From Thiocystis violascens DSM 198 (lineage in GTDB: Bacteria; Pseudomonadota; Gammaproteobacteria; Chromatiales; Chromatiaceae), in assembly GCF_000227745.2 (NCBI RefSeq), contig NC_018012.1, positions 558,001-622,000 on the forward strand: 64,000 nt of DNA, written 5' to 3'. The translations under genes were made by a program, and so were the position numbers. The notes under the pieces are model-generated. The model was given only the letters and a program-made list of their open reading frames with translations, searched no databases and was not told the origin of the DNA. This document shows, piece by piece, positions 35,903-45,155 of the stretch (its first letter is position 1; each line of letters opens with the position of its first letter).

Positions 35903-36948
35903 CAAAAACGCTCGGGTGCCGGCGGCGCTCCGGGAAGCTGCATGCTGATGCAGTGCAGACTGCCGCCCTGGCGGATCAGCGGGCGGCAGTCGAGCGTCAG
36001 GATGTCGCGGTCGGGGAACAAACCGCTCAGGATTGACCGGGCCTCGGCATCCGCCGGATCGCCATAGATCGGAAGCAGCACTGCGTCATTGACGATCAGG
36101 AAGTTGGCGTAACCCGCCGGGAGTCGCGCGCCGTCCGCGTCGAGAATCGGCGTGGGGCAGGGGAGGGGAATCAACCGATAGGGATGGCCATGGGGATCGC
36201 GCAGCGCCTTCAATTCCGCTTCCATCGCGGCGAGTTCGGCAAAATCCGCATCATCCGGTGCGGTGCAGCGGGCGTAACAGATGGTCCGAGGATCGCAGAA
36301 GCGGGCGAGTGTGTCGATGTGTCCGTCGGTATCGTCGCCGCTGATGGCGCCATGTTCCAGCCAGAGAAAATGACGGATGCCGAGTCGGGCGGTGAGTTCG
36401 CGTTCGATGTCCGCGCGTGAACGGCCGGAATTGCGCCGTGGATCGACCAGGGTGCGGGTGACCGCGAGCAGGGTGCCCCGGCCGTCGGTCTCGATGGCGC
36501 CGCCTTCGAGCACCAACTCGCTGGTTTCCAGGAGTGCATCGCCGAAGGCGCCGGACGCGGCCAGACGTCCGGTGATCCGGTCATCCAGGTCGGCGCTGAA
36601 CTTGCCGCCCCAGCCGTTGAAGCGAAAATCCAGCAGCAGGGTCCGCGTCTGATCGGTCAGGAGACTGATGGGGCCATGGTCGCGCGCCCAGGTATCGTTG
36701 CTCGGGGCAATGCCGAGATCCAGCCGCGCGGGATCCGCGCCTGCCCGGGTTGCCAGACCCCTCACGCGTTCGGCATGATCGCGATCCCGGCAGACGATCA
36801 GAGCCCTTTCGTAACGGCTGATGGTGGCGGCAAGATTGGCATAGAGCGTCTCCACGTCATCCAGGTGGTCCGCCCAGTCGGTGTCGGCATGTGGCCAGGT
36901 CAGCATGACCCCGTGTTGGGGCTCCCATTCGGCGGGCAGTCGGCGCAT
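35899..36948 (-). CDS. Agmatine deiminase / peptidyl-arginine deiminase family protein
   Basis: 349 residues. Motifs of the guanidino-modifying enzyme fold are present: NDTWARDHGPI, LEGGAIETDG, DDTDGHIDTLARF, and the catalytic Cys in QGGSLHCISMQLP at the C-terminus. It hydrolyses agmatine to N-carbamoylputrescine in polyamine synthesis; the N-carbamoylputrescine amidase partner is not adjacent. Its stop codon shares the self-complementary CTAG at 35899-35902 with the stop of the convergent GGDEF remnant. Confidence 0.9.
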   Translation of the reverse strand: MRRLPAEWEPQHGVMLTWPHADTDWADHLDDVETLYANLAATISRYERALIVCRDRDHAERVRGLATRAGADPARLDLGIAPSNDTWARDHGPISLLTDQTRTLLLDFRFNGWGGKFSADLDDRITGRLAASGAFGDALLETSELVLEGGAIETDGRGTLLAVTRTLVDPRRNSGRSRADIERELTARLGIRHFLWLEHGAISGDDTDGHIDTLARFCDPRTICYARCTAPDDADFAELAAMEAELKALRDPHGHPYRLIPLPCPTPILDADGARLPAGYANFLIVNDAVLLPIYGDPADAEARSILSGLFPDRDILTLDCRPLIRQGGSLHCISMQLPGAPPAPERFC

Positions 36949-37299
36949 TTAGCGGGTCTCGGTTGTTTGGGTTGTTTGAGGAGTTACACCGCGTCCGGCG
37001 CGGGAGTTGGCATTATGATTCGTCGGCCAGATGAGCGCCGCTCTGTTGCGCTGGGGCCGACGCAGTTTCGCGACCGATTCTAACTGTCCAAGGGCGATGC
37101 CGGCGAGAACGCTGGCGCTGATCGAGGGTCGGACGAACGTCCATCGGTACGATTTCGGTGCTCGGATAAACACCTGGGGAAGCGGGCACGCACCACGCAT
37201 CCACGTCAATCACGATCCTGGAGGATTCATCCTATCAAACGCCCTGCTGAGTCAAGTCACCTCGAATCCTCCGAATACACGGCGATCTGCCAGGCCGTC
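36949..37299. other. Divergent intergenic region before the ThrE-like gene
   Basis: It should hold promoters for the deiminase and the exporter. From 37084 the exporter frame is open but has no ATG, GTG or TTG before 37300. GGAGG at 37220-37224 followed by ATC at 37234 is a possible start region of that gene. No other gene is visible. Confidence 0.5.
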
Positions 37300-38526
37300 G
37301 TGCGCGCCGGAACGCTGATGGCGGCGGCAGGCACCGGCGCCTATCGCGTCAAGGAAGAGATGAACCGGGTCGGCACTGCGCTGGGTCTGGACGCCGTCCA
37401 TGCCGAGGTGACGCTCAACACGGTGATCGCAACCTGCCTGCGTCAGGGCCAGAGTCATACGCTGGTCGGGACCATTCCCGCCGTGAGCGTCAATGCCGGG
37501 CGGATCGTCGAGATGGAGGCGCTGGCGCTGAACACGCCACCGGACACGAGCGTCGAGGACTTTAATCGACGGCTCGACGCCATCGCTCGCCAGCCCGCCC
37601 GCTACGGACCTTTCACGACCGCGCTGGCGGCGCTGGTCGCCTGCGCGGCCTTCTGCTTTCTCAATCACGGGGGCTGGGTCGAGTGTCTGGGGGTGGCCGT
37701 CGGGGCGGGCGCGGGACAATTCCTGCGCGCGACCCTGGCCCGCTATCGGCTCAATCAGCTCGGCGTCACCCTCATGGCGGGGGCGACGGCCTGTCTGCTC
37801 TATCTGGGGGGCACGGGACTCCTGATGAGTCTCGGGGTGCCTAGCGCGCGGCATGCCGCCGGCTATACCTCGGCGGTGCTCTTCCTCATCCCCGGCTTTC
37901 CGCTCATTACCGCCGCGCTGGATTTGGCGCGTCTGGATTTTACCGCGGGGATTTCGCGCCTGACCTATGCGATCCTGGTGATCACGGTGGCGGCGATCAG
38001 TGCCTGGCTGGTTGCCGAATTGGTCCATCTGATTCCGCTGCGGGCGCCCGAACTGAATCTGCCGCGGTCGACACTCCTGCTGTTGCAGTTGCTCGCCAGC
38101 TTCTGCGGCGTCTTCGGTTTCGCCATTATGTTCAACACACCGCTGCGCATGGCGCTGGCGGCGGCGTTCATCGGCATGCTGGCCAATACGCTGCGTCTCT
38201 ATCTGGTGGATATGCAGTGGCCGTTGCAGGTGGCCGCGCCGATCGCGACCCTGCTGGTCGGCCTGCTGGCGGCCGGGGTGTCGCGCTGGATGCGCTGTCC
38301 GCGCATCGTGCTATCCGTGCCCCCCGTCCTTATCATGATTCCAGGGACGACGGCCTATCAGGCGCTGGTTTACGCCAATCAGGACATGCCCATGGAGGCG
38401 ATCACCAATGCCTACGAGGCCATGTTCATCGTCGCCGGCATTGCCATCGGGCTGTCGATCGCGCGGATGCTGACTGATCGTGCCTGGGTGTTCGAGGGCC
38501 GACTACCCGGCGCGGCTTCCAGGTAA
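37300..38526 (+). CDS. Threonine/serine exporter family membrane protein (ThrE-like)
   Basis: 408 residues from GTG 37300. The N-terminal soluble domain (GTGAYRVKEEMNRVGTALGLDAVHAEVTLNT) and about ten membrane segments match the ThrE/DUF1212-DUF3815 fusion that exports threonine and serine. The family's N-terminal helix appears to extend upstream in the same frame (SSEYTAICQAVVRAGTLM), so the true start is probably ATC 37234, nine bases after GGAGG, or an ATG altered by mutation or sequencing error. 37300 is the first conventional start. Confidence 0.8.
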   Translation: MRAGTLMAAAGTGAYRVKEEMNRVGTALGLDAVHAEVTLNTVIATCLRQGQSHTLVGTIPAVSVNAGRIVEMEALALNTPPDTSVEDFNRRLDAIARQPARYGPFTTALAALVACAAFCFLNHGGWVECLGVAVGAGAGQFLRATLARYRLNQLGVTLMAGATACLLYLGGTGLLMSLGVPSARHAAGYTSAVLFLIPGFPLITAALDLARLDFTAGISRLTYAILVITVAAISAWLVAELVHLIPLRAPELNLPRSTLLLLQLLASFCGVFGFAIMFNTPLRMALAAAFIGMLANTLRLYLVDMQWPLQVAAPIATLLVGLLAAGVSRWMRCPRIVLSVPPVLIMIPGTTAYQALVYANQDMPMEAITNAYEAMFIVAGIAIGLSIARMLTDRAWVFEGRLPGAASR

Positions 38527-38584
38527 AACCGGTCGTCCCGAGCCGGCGCTGGTCGATGCAACATTCCGCGGCCCACTCCAGCCG

Positions 38585-38770
38585 TCAACGAACCGCCATA
38601 ATCAACAGGATGACGAATAGGACGACGGCGCCGAGCGGCAGGATGGCCGCCTGCCAATCGCCTTTCTGGGCCTTGGGACCATTTTCCTGCCACTGTTTGT
38701 AGACGGGCCAGAGATAGAAGAGCATCAGAACCAGCAGCGCGGCGGCGGCGATCTTCAGGAACAATTCCAT
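38585..38770 (-). CDS. Small membrane protein of 61 residues
   Basis: GGAGGACAGC precedes the ATG at 38770, a strong ribosome binding site. Two membrane segments (FLKIAAAALLVLMLFYLWPV and AILPLGAVVLFVILLIMAV) flank a short polar loop with WQENGPKAQKGDWQ. No named family is recognised. It lies downstream of the Bax-inhibitor gene in the same direction, separated from it by a terminator-like hairpin. Confidence 0.68.
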   Translation of the reverse strand: MELFLKIAAAALLVLMLFYLWPVYKQWQENGPKAQKGDWQAAILPLGAVVLFVILLIMAVR

Positions 38771-38790
38771 GCTGTCCTCCAGTGCGAAAC

Positions 38791-38815
38791 AAAAACCCCG
38801 GCGCGCGGGCCGGGG
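38791..38815 (-). terminator. Rho-independent terminator after the Bax-inhibitor-1 gene
   Basis: On the minus strand GCCCCGGC pairs with GCCGGGG around a GC-rich loop and is followed by TTTTT. It lies directly after the BI-1 stop and before the ribosome binding site of the 61-residue gene, so that gene may depend on read-through or its own promoter. Confidence 0.8.
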
Positions 38816-38840
38816 CTTGGGGTCATGCGTCAGCGGTCGT

Positions 38841-39512
38841 TCAATCGTCGCCGCCCATGATTCCGAGAATCTGCAACAGGCTGATAAAGATGTTGAAGAT
38901 GCTCAGGTAAATGCCATAGGTCGCCATGATGTAGTTGGTTTCCTCGCCCCGCGCGATCCGGCCCGTGTCGAACAGGATGAAACCGCTCATCAGCAGAATG
39001 ATGGCGGAGGAGATGGCCAGCGACAGCGCGGGCATCTGCAGGAAGAGGTTGGCGATGATCGCGATCATCACCACCATCATTCCGGCGAAGATGAAGCCGC
39101 CCATGAAGCTGAAATCGCGCTTGCTGGTCAGGGCATAACCAGACAGACCCAGGAAGATGGTAGCGGTTCCGCCGAAGGCGAGACCGACGGTTTGCGGTCC
39201 GTTCGGCAGGGCCAGATATTGGGTCAGGATGGCGCCGAGCCCAAAGCCGAGCAGACCGGTGACCAGAAAAATCACCCCGATGCCCGACGCGGAATTCGCG
39301 GTTCTGGGCAGAACGAAAATTCCGAGCACCATCGCGACGATCACGGACGCCAGATAGGTCCAGGCCGGCATCGCCAGCGCGATGGACAGCATAGCGGTCA
39401 GCGCGCTGAATCCCAGCGTCGCGGACAGCAGTAGATAGGTGTTTTTGAGGACTTTATTGGCCGAGATCGCACCTTGGGCGTCACGGACGACTGAAATACC
39501 TGGATTAGCCAT
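38841..39512 (-). CDS. Bax inhibitor-1 / YccA family membrane protein
   Basis: 223 residues. About seven membrane segments, and the conserved C-terminal sequence ILFDTGRIARGEETNYIMATYGIYLSIFNIFISLLQI typical of the BI-1 (TMBIM) family, whose bacterial members such as YccA interact with FtsH or leak calcium. ATG 39512 is chosen because GAGGA lies at proper spacing; an ATG nine bases earlier has the ribosome binding site too close. Confidence 0.9.
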   Translation of the reverse strand: MANPGISVVRDAQGAISANKVLKNTYLLLSATLGFSALTAMLSIALAMPAWTYLASVIVAMVLGIFVLPRTANSASGIGVIFLVTGLLGFGLGAILTQYLALPNGPQTVGLAFGGTATIFLGLSGYALTSKRDFSFMGGFIFAGMMVVMIAIIANLFLQMPALSLAISSAIILLMSGFILFDTGRIARGEETNYIMATYGIYLSIFNIFISLLQILGIMGGDD

Positions 39513-39729
39513 GTGGTTCATTCCTCAGTTTGAGCGGATAACGATTGGGTGGTGACCGAGTATGAGACCCGGCGATACGGATACGGTTCCGAAAGCATAC
39601 CTGACGATTCAGCCGGCGCAAGACATCATCGATGTTGGGCAAAGGCTCGGCGTGCGGTATGATGCCGCGCTTGAGGATATGGGCAATTTAGATGGAGCCA
39701 AGGGTTTCCCTTGAGTTTTTGCAATGCCC

Positions 39730-39817
<88 letters not shown>

Positions 39818-39830
39818 AATATGCGACATA

Positions 39831-39856
39831 AGCCCATAATTTTATGGGCTTTTTTG
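39831..39856 (+). terminator. Rho-independent terminator after tRNA-Ser
   Basis: AGCCCATAA pairs with TTATGGGCT across a 2-base spacer and is followed by TTTTTG. It ends the tRNA transcript. Confidence 0.88.
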
Positions 39857-40273
39857 TTTTCTAGCTTTGATCAGCCCGCCACTCAGCCCACCACATCAAA
39901 TCCACTGTTAGGTGCGGCATGCCCGCAATCAGCCGATTCGCTGCGCCGAACCATATTCGGGTCAGTTCGAGTCGCTACAGCATTCCAGTGCTACTGGTCG
40001 TCATCAATGACAGACCATCCCCACGGTTAAGTTGGATCTGAATAAAATTGGGTCACATATACCAAATGTGAGGAGCGTCCTTGCTCCTTCATCCCTGAGC
40101 CTCACCACTCCATTGTCTCCGCCCTCCGGTCCTTGACCGCGAGTGATTTCCTTCGCCTTCGCCATCCCGCGCGCCATTCGGCCTGGACCTTTGCGGTCCA
40201 GGCCGGACAGGCGCGGTTTGGCGATCAGTCGATGCGGCTCGGGTGTTTTCTGCGATCTCAACGGAGTTTTCCC
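39857..40273. other. Intergenic region at the left end of the accessory block
   Basis: About 417 bases with no convincing gene. No copy of the tRNA 3' end and no integrase remnant was seen. The following gene's frame is open leftward to 40133 but the segment before 40274 does not look like protein. Confidence 0.5.
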
Positions 40274-40651
40274 ATGTTGATTCAATGTCCGTCTTGCCAG
40301 TCTCACCGGGTTGTCACCCGCAATGTGGCGAAAAAAACGGGCGCGGTGATCGGTGCCGTAAGCGGTGCCGCATCGGGAGCCGCGCGCGCGCTCGCTGGCG
40401 CCAAACTCGGTGGCACGCTCGGTATGGATGTCGCGGGACCGATGGGTGCGACCGTCGGTAGTTTGGCCGGCGCACTCGTCGGGGGTTTGCTGGGTGGAAC
40501 GGCAGGCTGCCTGGCCGGGGCACACCTGGGAGAAGCGATCGACGAACAGATCATGGACAACTACCAGTGTCTCGCCTGCGATTACCTCTTCAGCCATGCC
40601 CACGTCACCACCGACCAGGACCGACCAGGACCGAGTCTCTGGTCTGACTAA
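40274..40651 (+). CDS. Zinc-ribbon and glycine-zipper membrane protein
   Basis: 125 residues from ATG 40274. It starts with a CxxC pair (MLIQCPSCQSHRVV), then a long Gly/Ala-rich segment with GxxxG spacing (AGPMGATVGSLAGALVGGLLGGTAGCLAG), then a second CxxC (NYQCLACDYLF), so the two cysteine pairs may form one zinc site across the membrane hairpin. Such proteins are common on plasmids and integrative elements; function unknown. Near its end a 10-base direct repeat (GACCAGGACC twice, about 40614-40633) changes the C-terminal residues. Confidence 0.72.
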   Translation: MLIQCPSCQSHRVVTRNVAKKTGAVIGAVSGAASGAARALAGAKLGGTLGMDVAGPMGATVGSLAGALVGGLLGGTAGCLAGAHLGEAIDEQIMDNYQCLACDYLFSHAHVTTDQDRPGPSLWSD

Positions 40652-40723
40652 TCTTTTTGCTCCACGTCGGCGCATCGAGCGTCTGCTGCGCGGCCTTGCC
40701 GCGTGGCTTTTTAGGAGGATTCC

Positions 40724-41695
40724 ATGTTCCCTCTCGTTGAAACCATGGCCGATACCGGCCAAGCCCCCTGGCATCGCCTTGGACAGGCATTGCCTCCGAA
40801 ACAACCGATTGAAATCTGGGCACGTCAGGCCGGCATGGATTGGAGCATCCGTGAAGCGCCGGTGTGCTTTATGACCGAACGCGCGGGTGCGCTAGTAGCG
40901 ATCACCACCGTCAGCGATCAGAAAGTACTCTATCGCAGCGACACCCACGCGCCCTTGTCGGTGGTGAGCGAGCGTTACCAAGTGGTGCAACCGCAGGAGG
41001 TGTTGGCGTTTTACCGCGATCTCGCCGAACAGTCGGGCTATGAACTGGAAACGGCAGGGGTACTCAAGGAAGGCAAGAAGTTCTGGGCACTGGCGCGAAC
41101 TGGCCAGGAAACGACGCTGAAGGGAACGGATCGGGTGAAGGGCTATTTGCTGTTGGCCACGTCTTGCGATGGCACACTGGCCACCACCGCCACGCCAACG
41201 ACAATCCGGACGGTCTGTAACAACACCCTCGCGGTCGCCTTCAACGGCAGCCGCAGCGCCATCAAGGTACCGCACCGAACACGCTTCGATGCGGTGGCGG
41301 TCAAACAACCACTGAAGGTCGCGGTCTCGCACTGGGATAGCTTTCTGTATCGCATCAAGATGCTGTCGGAACGCAAGGTGAAGAATCATGAAGCCCTGCA
41401 CTACTTCCTCCAGGTGCTGTGCCAATCCGACCAACCCGACCGCACGGTCAACCCAGGCTTGAGCAACGAGCGGGCACTGAAGACGGTGCAGCGCCTGTAC
41501 GAAGGACAGGGGCGAGGCGCGGATCTCGCGGCAGCGAATGGGACGGCCTGGGGTCTGCTGTGCGCCGTGACCGAGTATGTCGATCACGAAAAACGAGCGC
41601 GCAATCATGGCTATCGTCTCGATAGCGCCTGGTTCGGTCAGGGTGCCCTGCTGAAACAACGCGCCTTGGACAAGGCATGGCAACTGGCGGCTTAA
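40724..41695 (+). CDS. DUF932 phage/plasmid-like protein
   Basis: 323 residues. PWHRLGQAL, YQVVQPQEVLAFYRDLAE and TIRTVCNNTLAVAF are hallmarks of the DUF932 (phage/plasmid-like, TIGR03299) family, found mostly on plasmids, phages and ICEs, with unknown biochemical role but often next to recombination genes. TAGGAGGATTCC is a strong ribosome binding site. It is followed by a strong terminator, so it forms its own unit. Confidence 0.88.
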   Translation: MFPLVETMADTGQAPWHRLGQALPPKQPIEIWARQAGMDWSIREAPVCFMTERAGALVAITTVSDQKVLYRSDTHAPLSVVSERYQVVQPQEVLAFYRDLAEQSGYELETAGVLKEGKKFWALARTGQETTLKGTDRVKGYLLLATSCDGTLATTATPTTIRTVCNNTLAVAFNGSRSAIKVPHRTRFDAVAVKQPLKVAVSHWDSFLYRIKMLSERKVKNHEALHYFLQVLCQSDQPDRTVNPGLSNERALKTVQRLYEGQGRGADLAAANGTAWGLLCAVTEYVDHEKRARNHGYRLDSAWFGQGALLKQRALDKAWQLAA

Positions 41696-41733
41696 CGTCA
41701 AGTTTTTCCGTCCTCCCGCTGTTTTCGCCATCA

Positions 41734-41766
41734 CCCTGCTCGGTGTCGCACCGAGCGGGGTTTTTT
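41734..41766 (+). terminator. Rho-independent terminator after the DUF932 gene
   Basis: CCCTGCTCGGTG pairs with CACCGAGCGGGG (one wobble) around a 3-base loop, followed by TTTTTT. Confidence 0.93.
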
Positions 41767-41850
41767 CTGTCCTTAACACGCAACGTTATAAAGCGCACTG
41801 TCGTGTGCGGGGTTCGATCTTCCGGCACGCATTCAACCCAGGAGGTTGTG

Positions 41851-42243
41851 ATGTCTTTGTCTCCCTTGTTCAACCGCATGGATCCGATCCATGTCTATTC
41901 CCGTGCCCAGGCGATTGCCGACGGGGTGCTGATGGATGTCTCGGTCATGGCCCAGGAAGCGGGCTTTCAGGTGCCGGTCGCAGTGACAGCGGCGGTGTGG
42001 GCCGATTGCGTGGCCTGGCCGTTTCAGGATGGTTTGCAGGACGAACCCGGTCGGCTCTGGGATGTGCTGACGATGGCGCGGATCGAGGCCCGTCGGCACG
42101 GCAACTTGCAAGTGGTGCCGTTTCGGGTGCTGCGCGTCCCTCGGGGCGGTGCCAAGCCGGCGTTGACGCAACTGACGCTGCATATCGGCCCCGGCGATCA
42201 GGCGGAGCCGGTGATCACCATTCTGCAACCCGGAGAGGATTGA
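41851..42243 (+). CDS. Plasmid-associated protein, DUF6573-like
   Basis: 130 residues from ATG 41851 with GGAGG upstream. IHVYSRAQAIADGVLMDVSVMAQEAGFQVPVAVTAAVW resembles a small family seen on plasmids and ICEs, assigned from memory as DUF6573. The function is unknown. It starts a tightly packed set that continues through the VWA gene. Confidence 0.7.
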   Translation: MSLSPLFNRMDPIHVYSRAQAIADGVLMDVSVMAQEAGFQVPVAVTAAVWADCVAWPFQDGLQDEPGRLWDVLTMARIEARRHGNLQVVPFRVLRVPRGGAKPALTQLTLHIGPGDQAEPVITILQPGED

Positions 42244-42246
42244 GCC

Positions 42247-42510
42247 ATGAGCATGCAAGTGAGCTGGTATCGGGTCGAACGCATTCAGGTGTCGGCCAAT
42301 GGGGCACTGTTGAGCGATGGCAGCCAGACGATGTGCTGGTGGCAGGAGTTGGAACTCTTCGATCCGCAAGACGCCTTGATCGGACGGATCGTGCTGCACT
42401 TGACCAGCCCGAAAGTCGCGTTACCGGTCGGCGAGCAACCGCCGTATTGGGGAATCGATCCCCGGCAAACAGGGGCGCTGGCGCTGCTGGACGGGGAAGC
42501 GCCGTTCTAA
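42247..42510 (+). CDS. Small hypothetical protein
   Basis: 87 residues, beginning 4 bases after the previous stop, so probably translationally coupled. Trp-rich (VSWYRVERIQ, CWWQELELF) with a predicted beta-strand content. I recognise no family. Confidence 0.6.
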   Translation: MSMQVSWYRVERIQVSANGALLSDGSQTMCWWQELELFDPQDALIGRIVLHLTSPKVALPVGEQPPYWGIDPRQTGALALLDGEAPF

Positions 42511-42593
42511 TGGTGGACGCTTGGGAGGTTGGCCCCTCGCAAGCGTCCGGTTACTCACTCCGAAGGCACATTCACAAGTAAGGAGTCTCAAGC

Positions 42594-43547
42594 ATGTTCC
42601 ACCAAGCCGAACGACGCCAAGCCAAATTGCGCTTGGCGCTCTGCGGTCCCTCGGGATCGGGCAAGACCTACAGCGCGTTACTGATTGCGCGGGGCTTGGC
42701 GCCCGACGGTCAGATCGCCCTGATCGATAGCGAACGGGGCAGCGGGGAGTTGTATGCCGATCTGACGCCCTATGATGCCACCTTGATCGAGCCGCCATTT
42801 AGCCCGGCGCGCTATATCGAACGGATTTGCCGGGCGGAACAGGACGGCTATGACGTGTTGATCGTCGATAGCCTGAGTCATGCCTGGACCGGGGAAGGCG
42901 GGGTGTTGGATCTCCACGACAAAGCGACCGCCGCCAGTCGCTCGGGCAATTCCTTCATGGCGTGGCGCGAGGTCACGCCGCAACAGACGGCCCTGGTGGA
43001 TGCCATCCTGGGGGTCAACCTGCATGTGATCGTGACGATCCGCACCAAGACCGCTTACGACGTGGTGGACGACCACAAAGGCGGCAAAAAGCCGATCAAG
43101 ATTGGACTGGCCCCGGTCCAACGCGACGGACTGGAGTACGAGTTGACGACCGTGCTGGATCTGGCGGTGGACAGCCATGTCGCCACGGCCACCAAGGACC
43201 GGACGAGTTGCTTCGACGGGCAACATTTCGTTCCCACGGTCGGCACCGGCGAGGTCTTTCGCCGGTGGCTGGACGGCGGCAGCGATCCGCTCGCCGACAG
43301 TCGGCAGCGGTTGCAGGCGCTGCTGGCGGCGGTCGCTCCGATTGACGCGCTTCCGCATCTCACGAACTGGTGGCGCCAACACCGCTCCGACATCGCGTTG
43401 CTGACCCCAGCGGATCGGGAAGCCCTGACCGCGTGTTGCAGCGACCGCAAGCTCGCCATCCTAGAGGCCGCTCACGCGAATCCCCCGCCCGCCGGCAACG
43501 GTCAGGACACCGACCGCGAAACCCGTGGCCGCTCGGCCATGAATTAA
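42594..43547 (+). CDS. Phage-type AAA nucleotide-binding ATPase
   Basis: 317 residues, RecA-like core. Walker A LCGPSGSGKTYSALL, a following LIDSERGSGELYAD, and Walker B-type YDVLIVDSLSHAW. HVIVTIRTKTAYDV and GLEYELTTVLDL are typical of AAA_24-type phage and plasmid ATPases linked to recombination or replication. A predicted helical C-terminus of about 80 residues follows. AAGGAGTCTCAAGC lies before the ATG. Confidence 0.82.
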   Translation: MFHQAERRQAKLRLALCGPSGSGKTYSALLIARGLAPDGQIALIDSERGSGELYADLTPYDATLIEPPFSPARYIERICRAEQDGYDVLIVDSLSHAWTGEGGVLDLHDKATAASRSGNSFMAWREVTPQQTALVDAILGVNLHVIVTIRTKTAYDVVDDHKGGKKPIKIGLAPVQRDGLEYELTTVLDLAVDSHVATATKDRTSCFDGQHFVPTVGTGEVFRRWLDGGSDPLADSRQRLQALLAAVAPIDALPHLTNWWRQHRSDIALLTPADREALTACCSDRKLAILEAAHANPPPAGNGQDTDRETRGRSAMN

Positions 43548-43603
43548 CCCACGTCACCCATCCACGCGATCCTCCCTGGGAGCGCGCTTCTGGAGCATTG
43601 CCC

Positions 43604-44104
43604 ATGACTGCGACGCTGAAACTCTACGAACTCTCGACCGACTATTTACGCGCCCTGGATGCCTTGACCGCACAAGAGGATCTGCCCCCGGACGCCATTG
43701 CCGACACCCTGGACGGACTGGCCGGGGCGTGGGAAGACAAGGCGCTCAATGTCGCCCGCTATGTGCGCAACTTGGAAGCGGAAGCCGACGCCATCGCGGA
43801 CGCGAAGCAGCGCATGGAGGCGCGCGCCAAGGCCACGACCCATCAGGCCGCCCGGCTCAAAGCCTATCTGAAGCTGGAACTGGAACGGACGGGATTGACC
43901 CCGAAAGCGCCGGATCTGGCGGTGCGCCTGCAAAAAAATCCGCCCTCGGTGCTGGTGGAGGATGCCACGCGCTTGCCCGATGCCTACCGGCGCACCGAGA
44001 CGGTGACGACCATTCTGAAGACCGAGATTCGCGCGGCACTCAAGGCCGGTCACAGCGTGGCCGGTGCCCGTCTGGCGTCATCGACGCGGTTAGTGATCGC
44101 GTAA
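43604..44104 (+). CDS. Siphovirus Gp157-like protein
   Basis: 166 residues from ATG 43604. It opens TLKLYELSTDYLRALDAL, has a central coiled coil (NLEAEADAIADAKQRMEARAK), and ends with KNPPSVLVEDATRLPDAYRR and IRAALKAGHSVAGARL, the Gp157 pattern. Gp157 was linked to phage resistance in Streptococcus thermophilus and occurs beside recombination ATPases. The gene order here (AAA ATPase then Gp157) is a typical phage/ICE arrangement. Confidence 0.82.
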   Translation: MTATLKLYELSTDYLRALDALTAQEDLPPDAIADTLDGLAGAWEDKALNVARYVRNLEAEADAIADAKQRMEARAKATTHQAARLKAYLKLELERTGLTPKAPDLAVRLQKNPPSVLVEDATRLPDAYRRTETVTTILKTEIRAALKAGHSVAGARLASSTRLVIA

Positions 44105-44192
44105 CCCGCGCTCGCTTGTCATTTCACCCCCTGGGGAGCGCCCGCCCCCACGGGGGCGGTGCGTCTCCCGCGCTTGCTTTGAGGAGACCCGC

Positions 44193-45155
44193 ATGACCAC
44201 GATCCCCACAGGACAAACGTTTAACGTCGCCGCCACCTTCGGCGTCAACGCCAAACCGGGCTTGGAAGTCCACGGCTTTGCCGACGACGCCCATCCGCAG
44301 ATTCCGGTCAGGCAGCCCTATGTCTTTCGTCCCGAATTGCTCCGGGATGTGCTGGCCTATCTGCACGCTGCCAATGGTGACGGCTTGTTCCTGACTGGAC
44401 CCACGGGCAGCGGCAAGACCTCGCTGATCTGCCAGATTGCGGCCCGGTTGAACTACCCGGTCCAAACCGTGACCTGTCACGGTCGCTTGGAACTGAACGC
44501 TTTAATCGGTCAGTTCGTGCTGATCAATGGCTCCACGCGCTTCGTGCATGGGCCGTTATCGGTCGCGGCCAGGGATGGGCACCTGCTCATCCTGAATGAA
44601 TCCGATCTGATGGACCCGTCCGAACTGGCCGGTCTGAACGACATTCTGGAAGGCCAGCCGCTGGTGATCGCGGAAAACGGGGGCGAGGTCATTCAACCGC
44701 ATCCCCAATTCCGCGTCTTCGCCACGGGGAATACCGCAGGTTCAGGAGATCGGTCAGGGCTGTACCAGGGCACCTTGCGCCAAAACCTCGCCTTTATGGA
44801 CCGGTTTCGTGTCATCAGCGTTGGGTATCCAGACGCAGACACCGAGAAGCAGGTTGTTCTCGCGGCGGCTCCCAAGCTGCCACTCGACATCATCGACAAG
44901 ATGCTGCGCGTGGCGGAGGACATCCGGCGCTTGTTCTTGGGGTCCAGCGAAGGCGAGCCGGAGCTAACCCTGACGATGAGCACGCGGACCTTGGTGCGTT
45001 GGGCCACCCTGAGCTTGACGTTCAAGGGCGCTCCGAATGTCTTCGAGTACGCCTTGACCCAGGCACTCACGGCGAGAGCCGAACCGGAACAGCAGGAAGC
45101 CATTCATCGGATTGCCGCCGACATCTTCGGCGACTACTGGCAGGCGACGCCATGA
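44193..45155 (+). CDS. MoxR/CobS-type AAA+ ATPase
   Basis: 320 residues. Walker A FLTGPTGSGKTSLICQ, a CobS-like NALIGQFVLINGSTRFVHGPL insert, Walker B HLLILNESDLMDP, sensor 1 FRVFATGNTAG, and DRFRVISVGYP. This is the AAA subunit of a MoxR-VWA pair; the VWA partner is encoded at 46580. Such pairs remodel or insert cofactors into target proteins; the target here is unknown. TTTGAGGAGACCCGC gives the ribosome binding site. The next gene overlaps by 4 bases. Confidence 0.87.
   Translation: MTTIPTGQTFNVAATFGVNAKPGLEVHGFADDAHPQIPVRQPYVFRPELLRDVLAYLHAANGDGLFLTGPTGSGKTSLICQIAARLNYPVQTVTCHGRLELNALIGQFVLINGSTRFVHGPLSVAARDGHLLILNESDLMDPSELAGLNDILEGQPLVIAENGGEVIQPHPQFRVFATGNTAGSGDRSGLYQGTLRQNLAFMDRFRVISVGYPDADTEKQVVLAAAPKLPLDIIDKMLRVAEDIRRLFLGSSEGEPELTLTMSTRTLVRWATLSLTFKGAPNVFEYALTQALTARAEPEQQEAIHRIAADIFGDYWQATP

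Noticed and set aside
40614..40633. 10-base direct repeat GACCAGGACC as an att site
   Set aside because: It lies inside a coding sequence, is only two copies side by side, and does not match the tRNA end.
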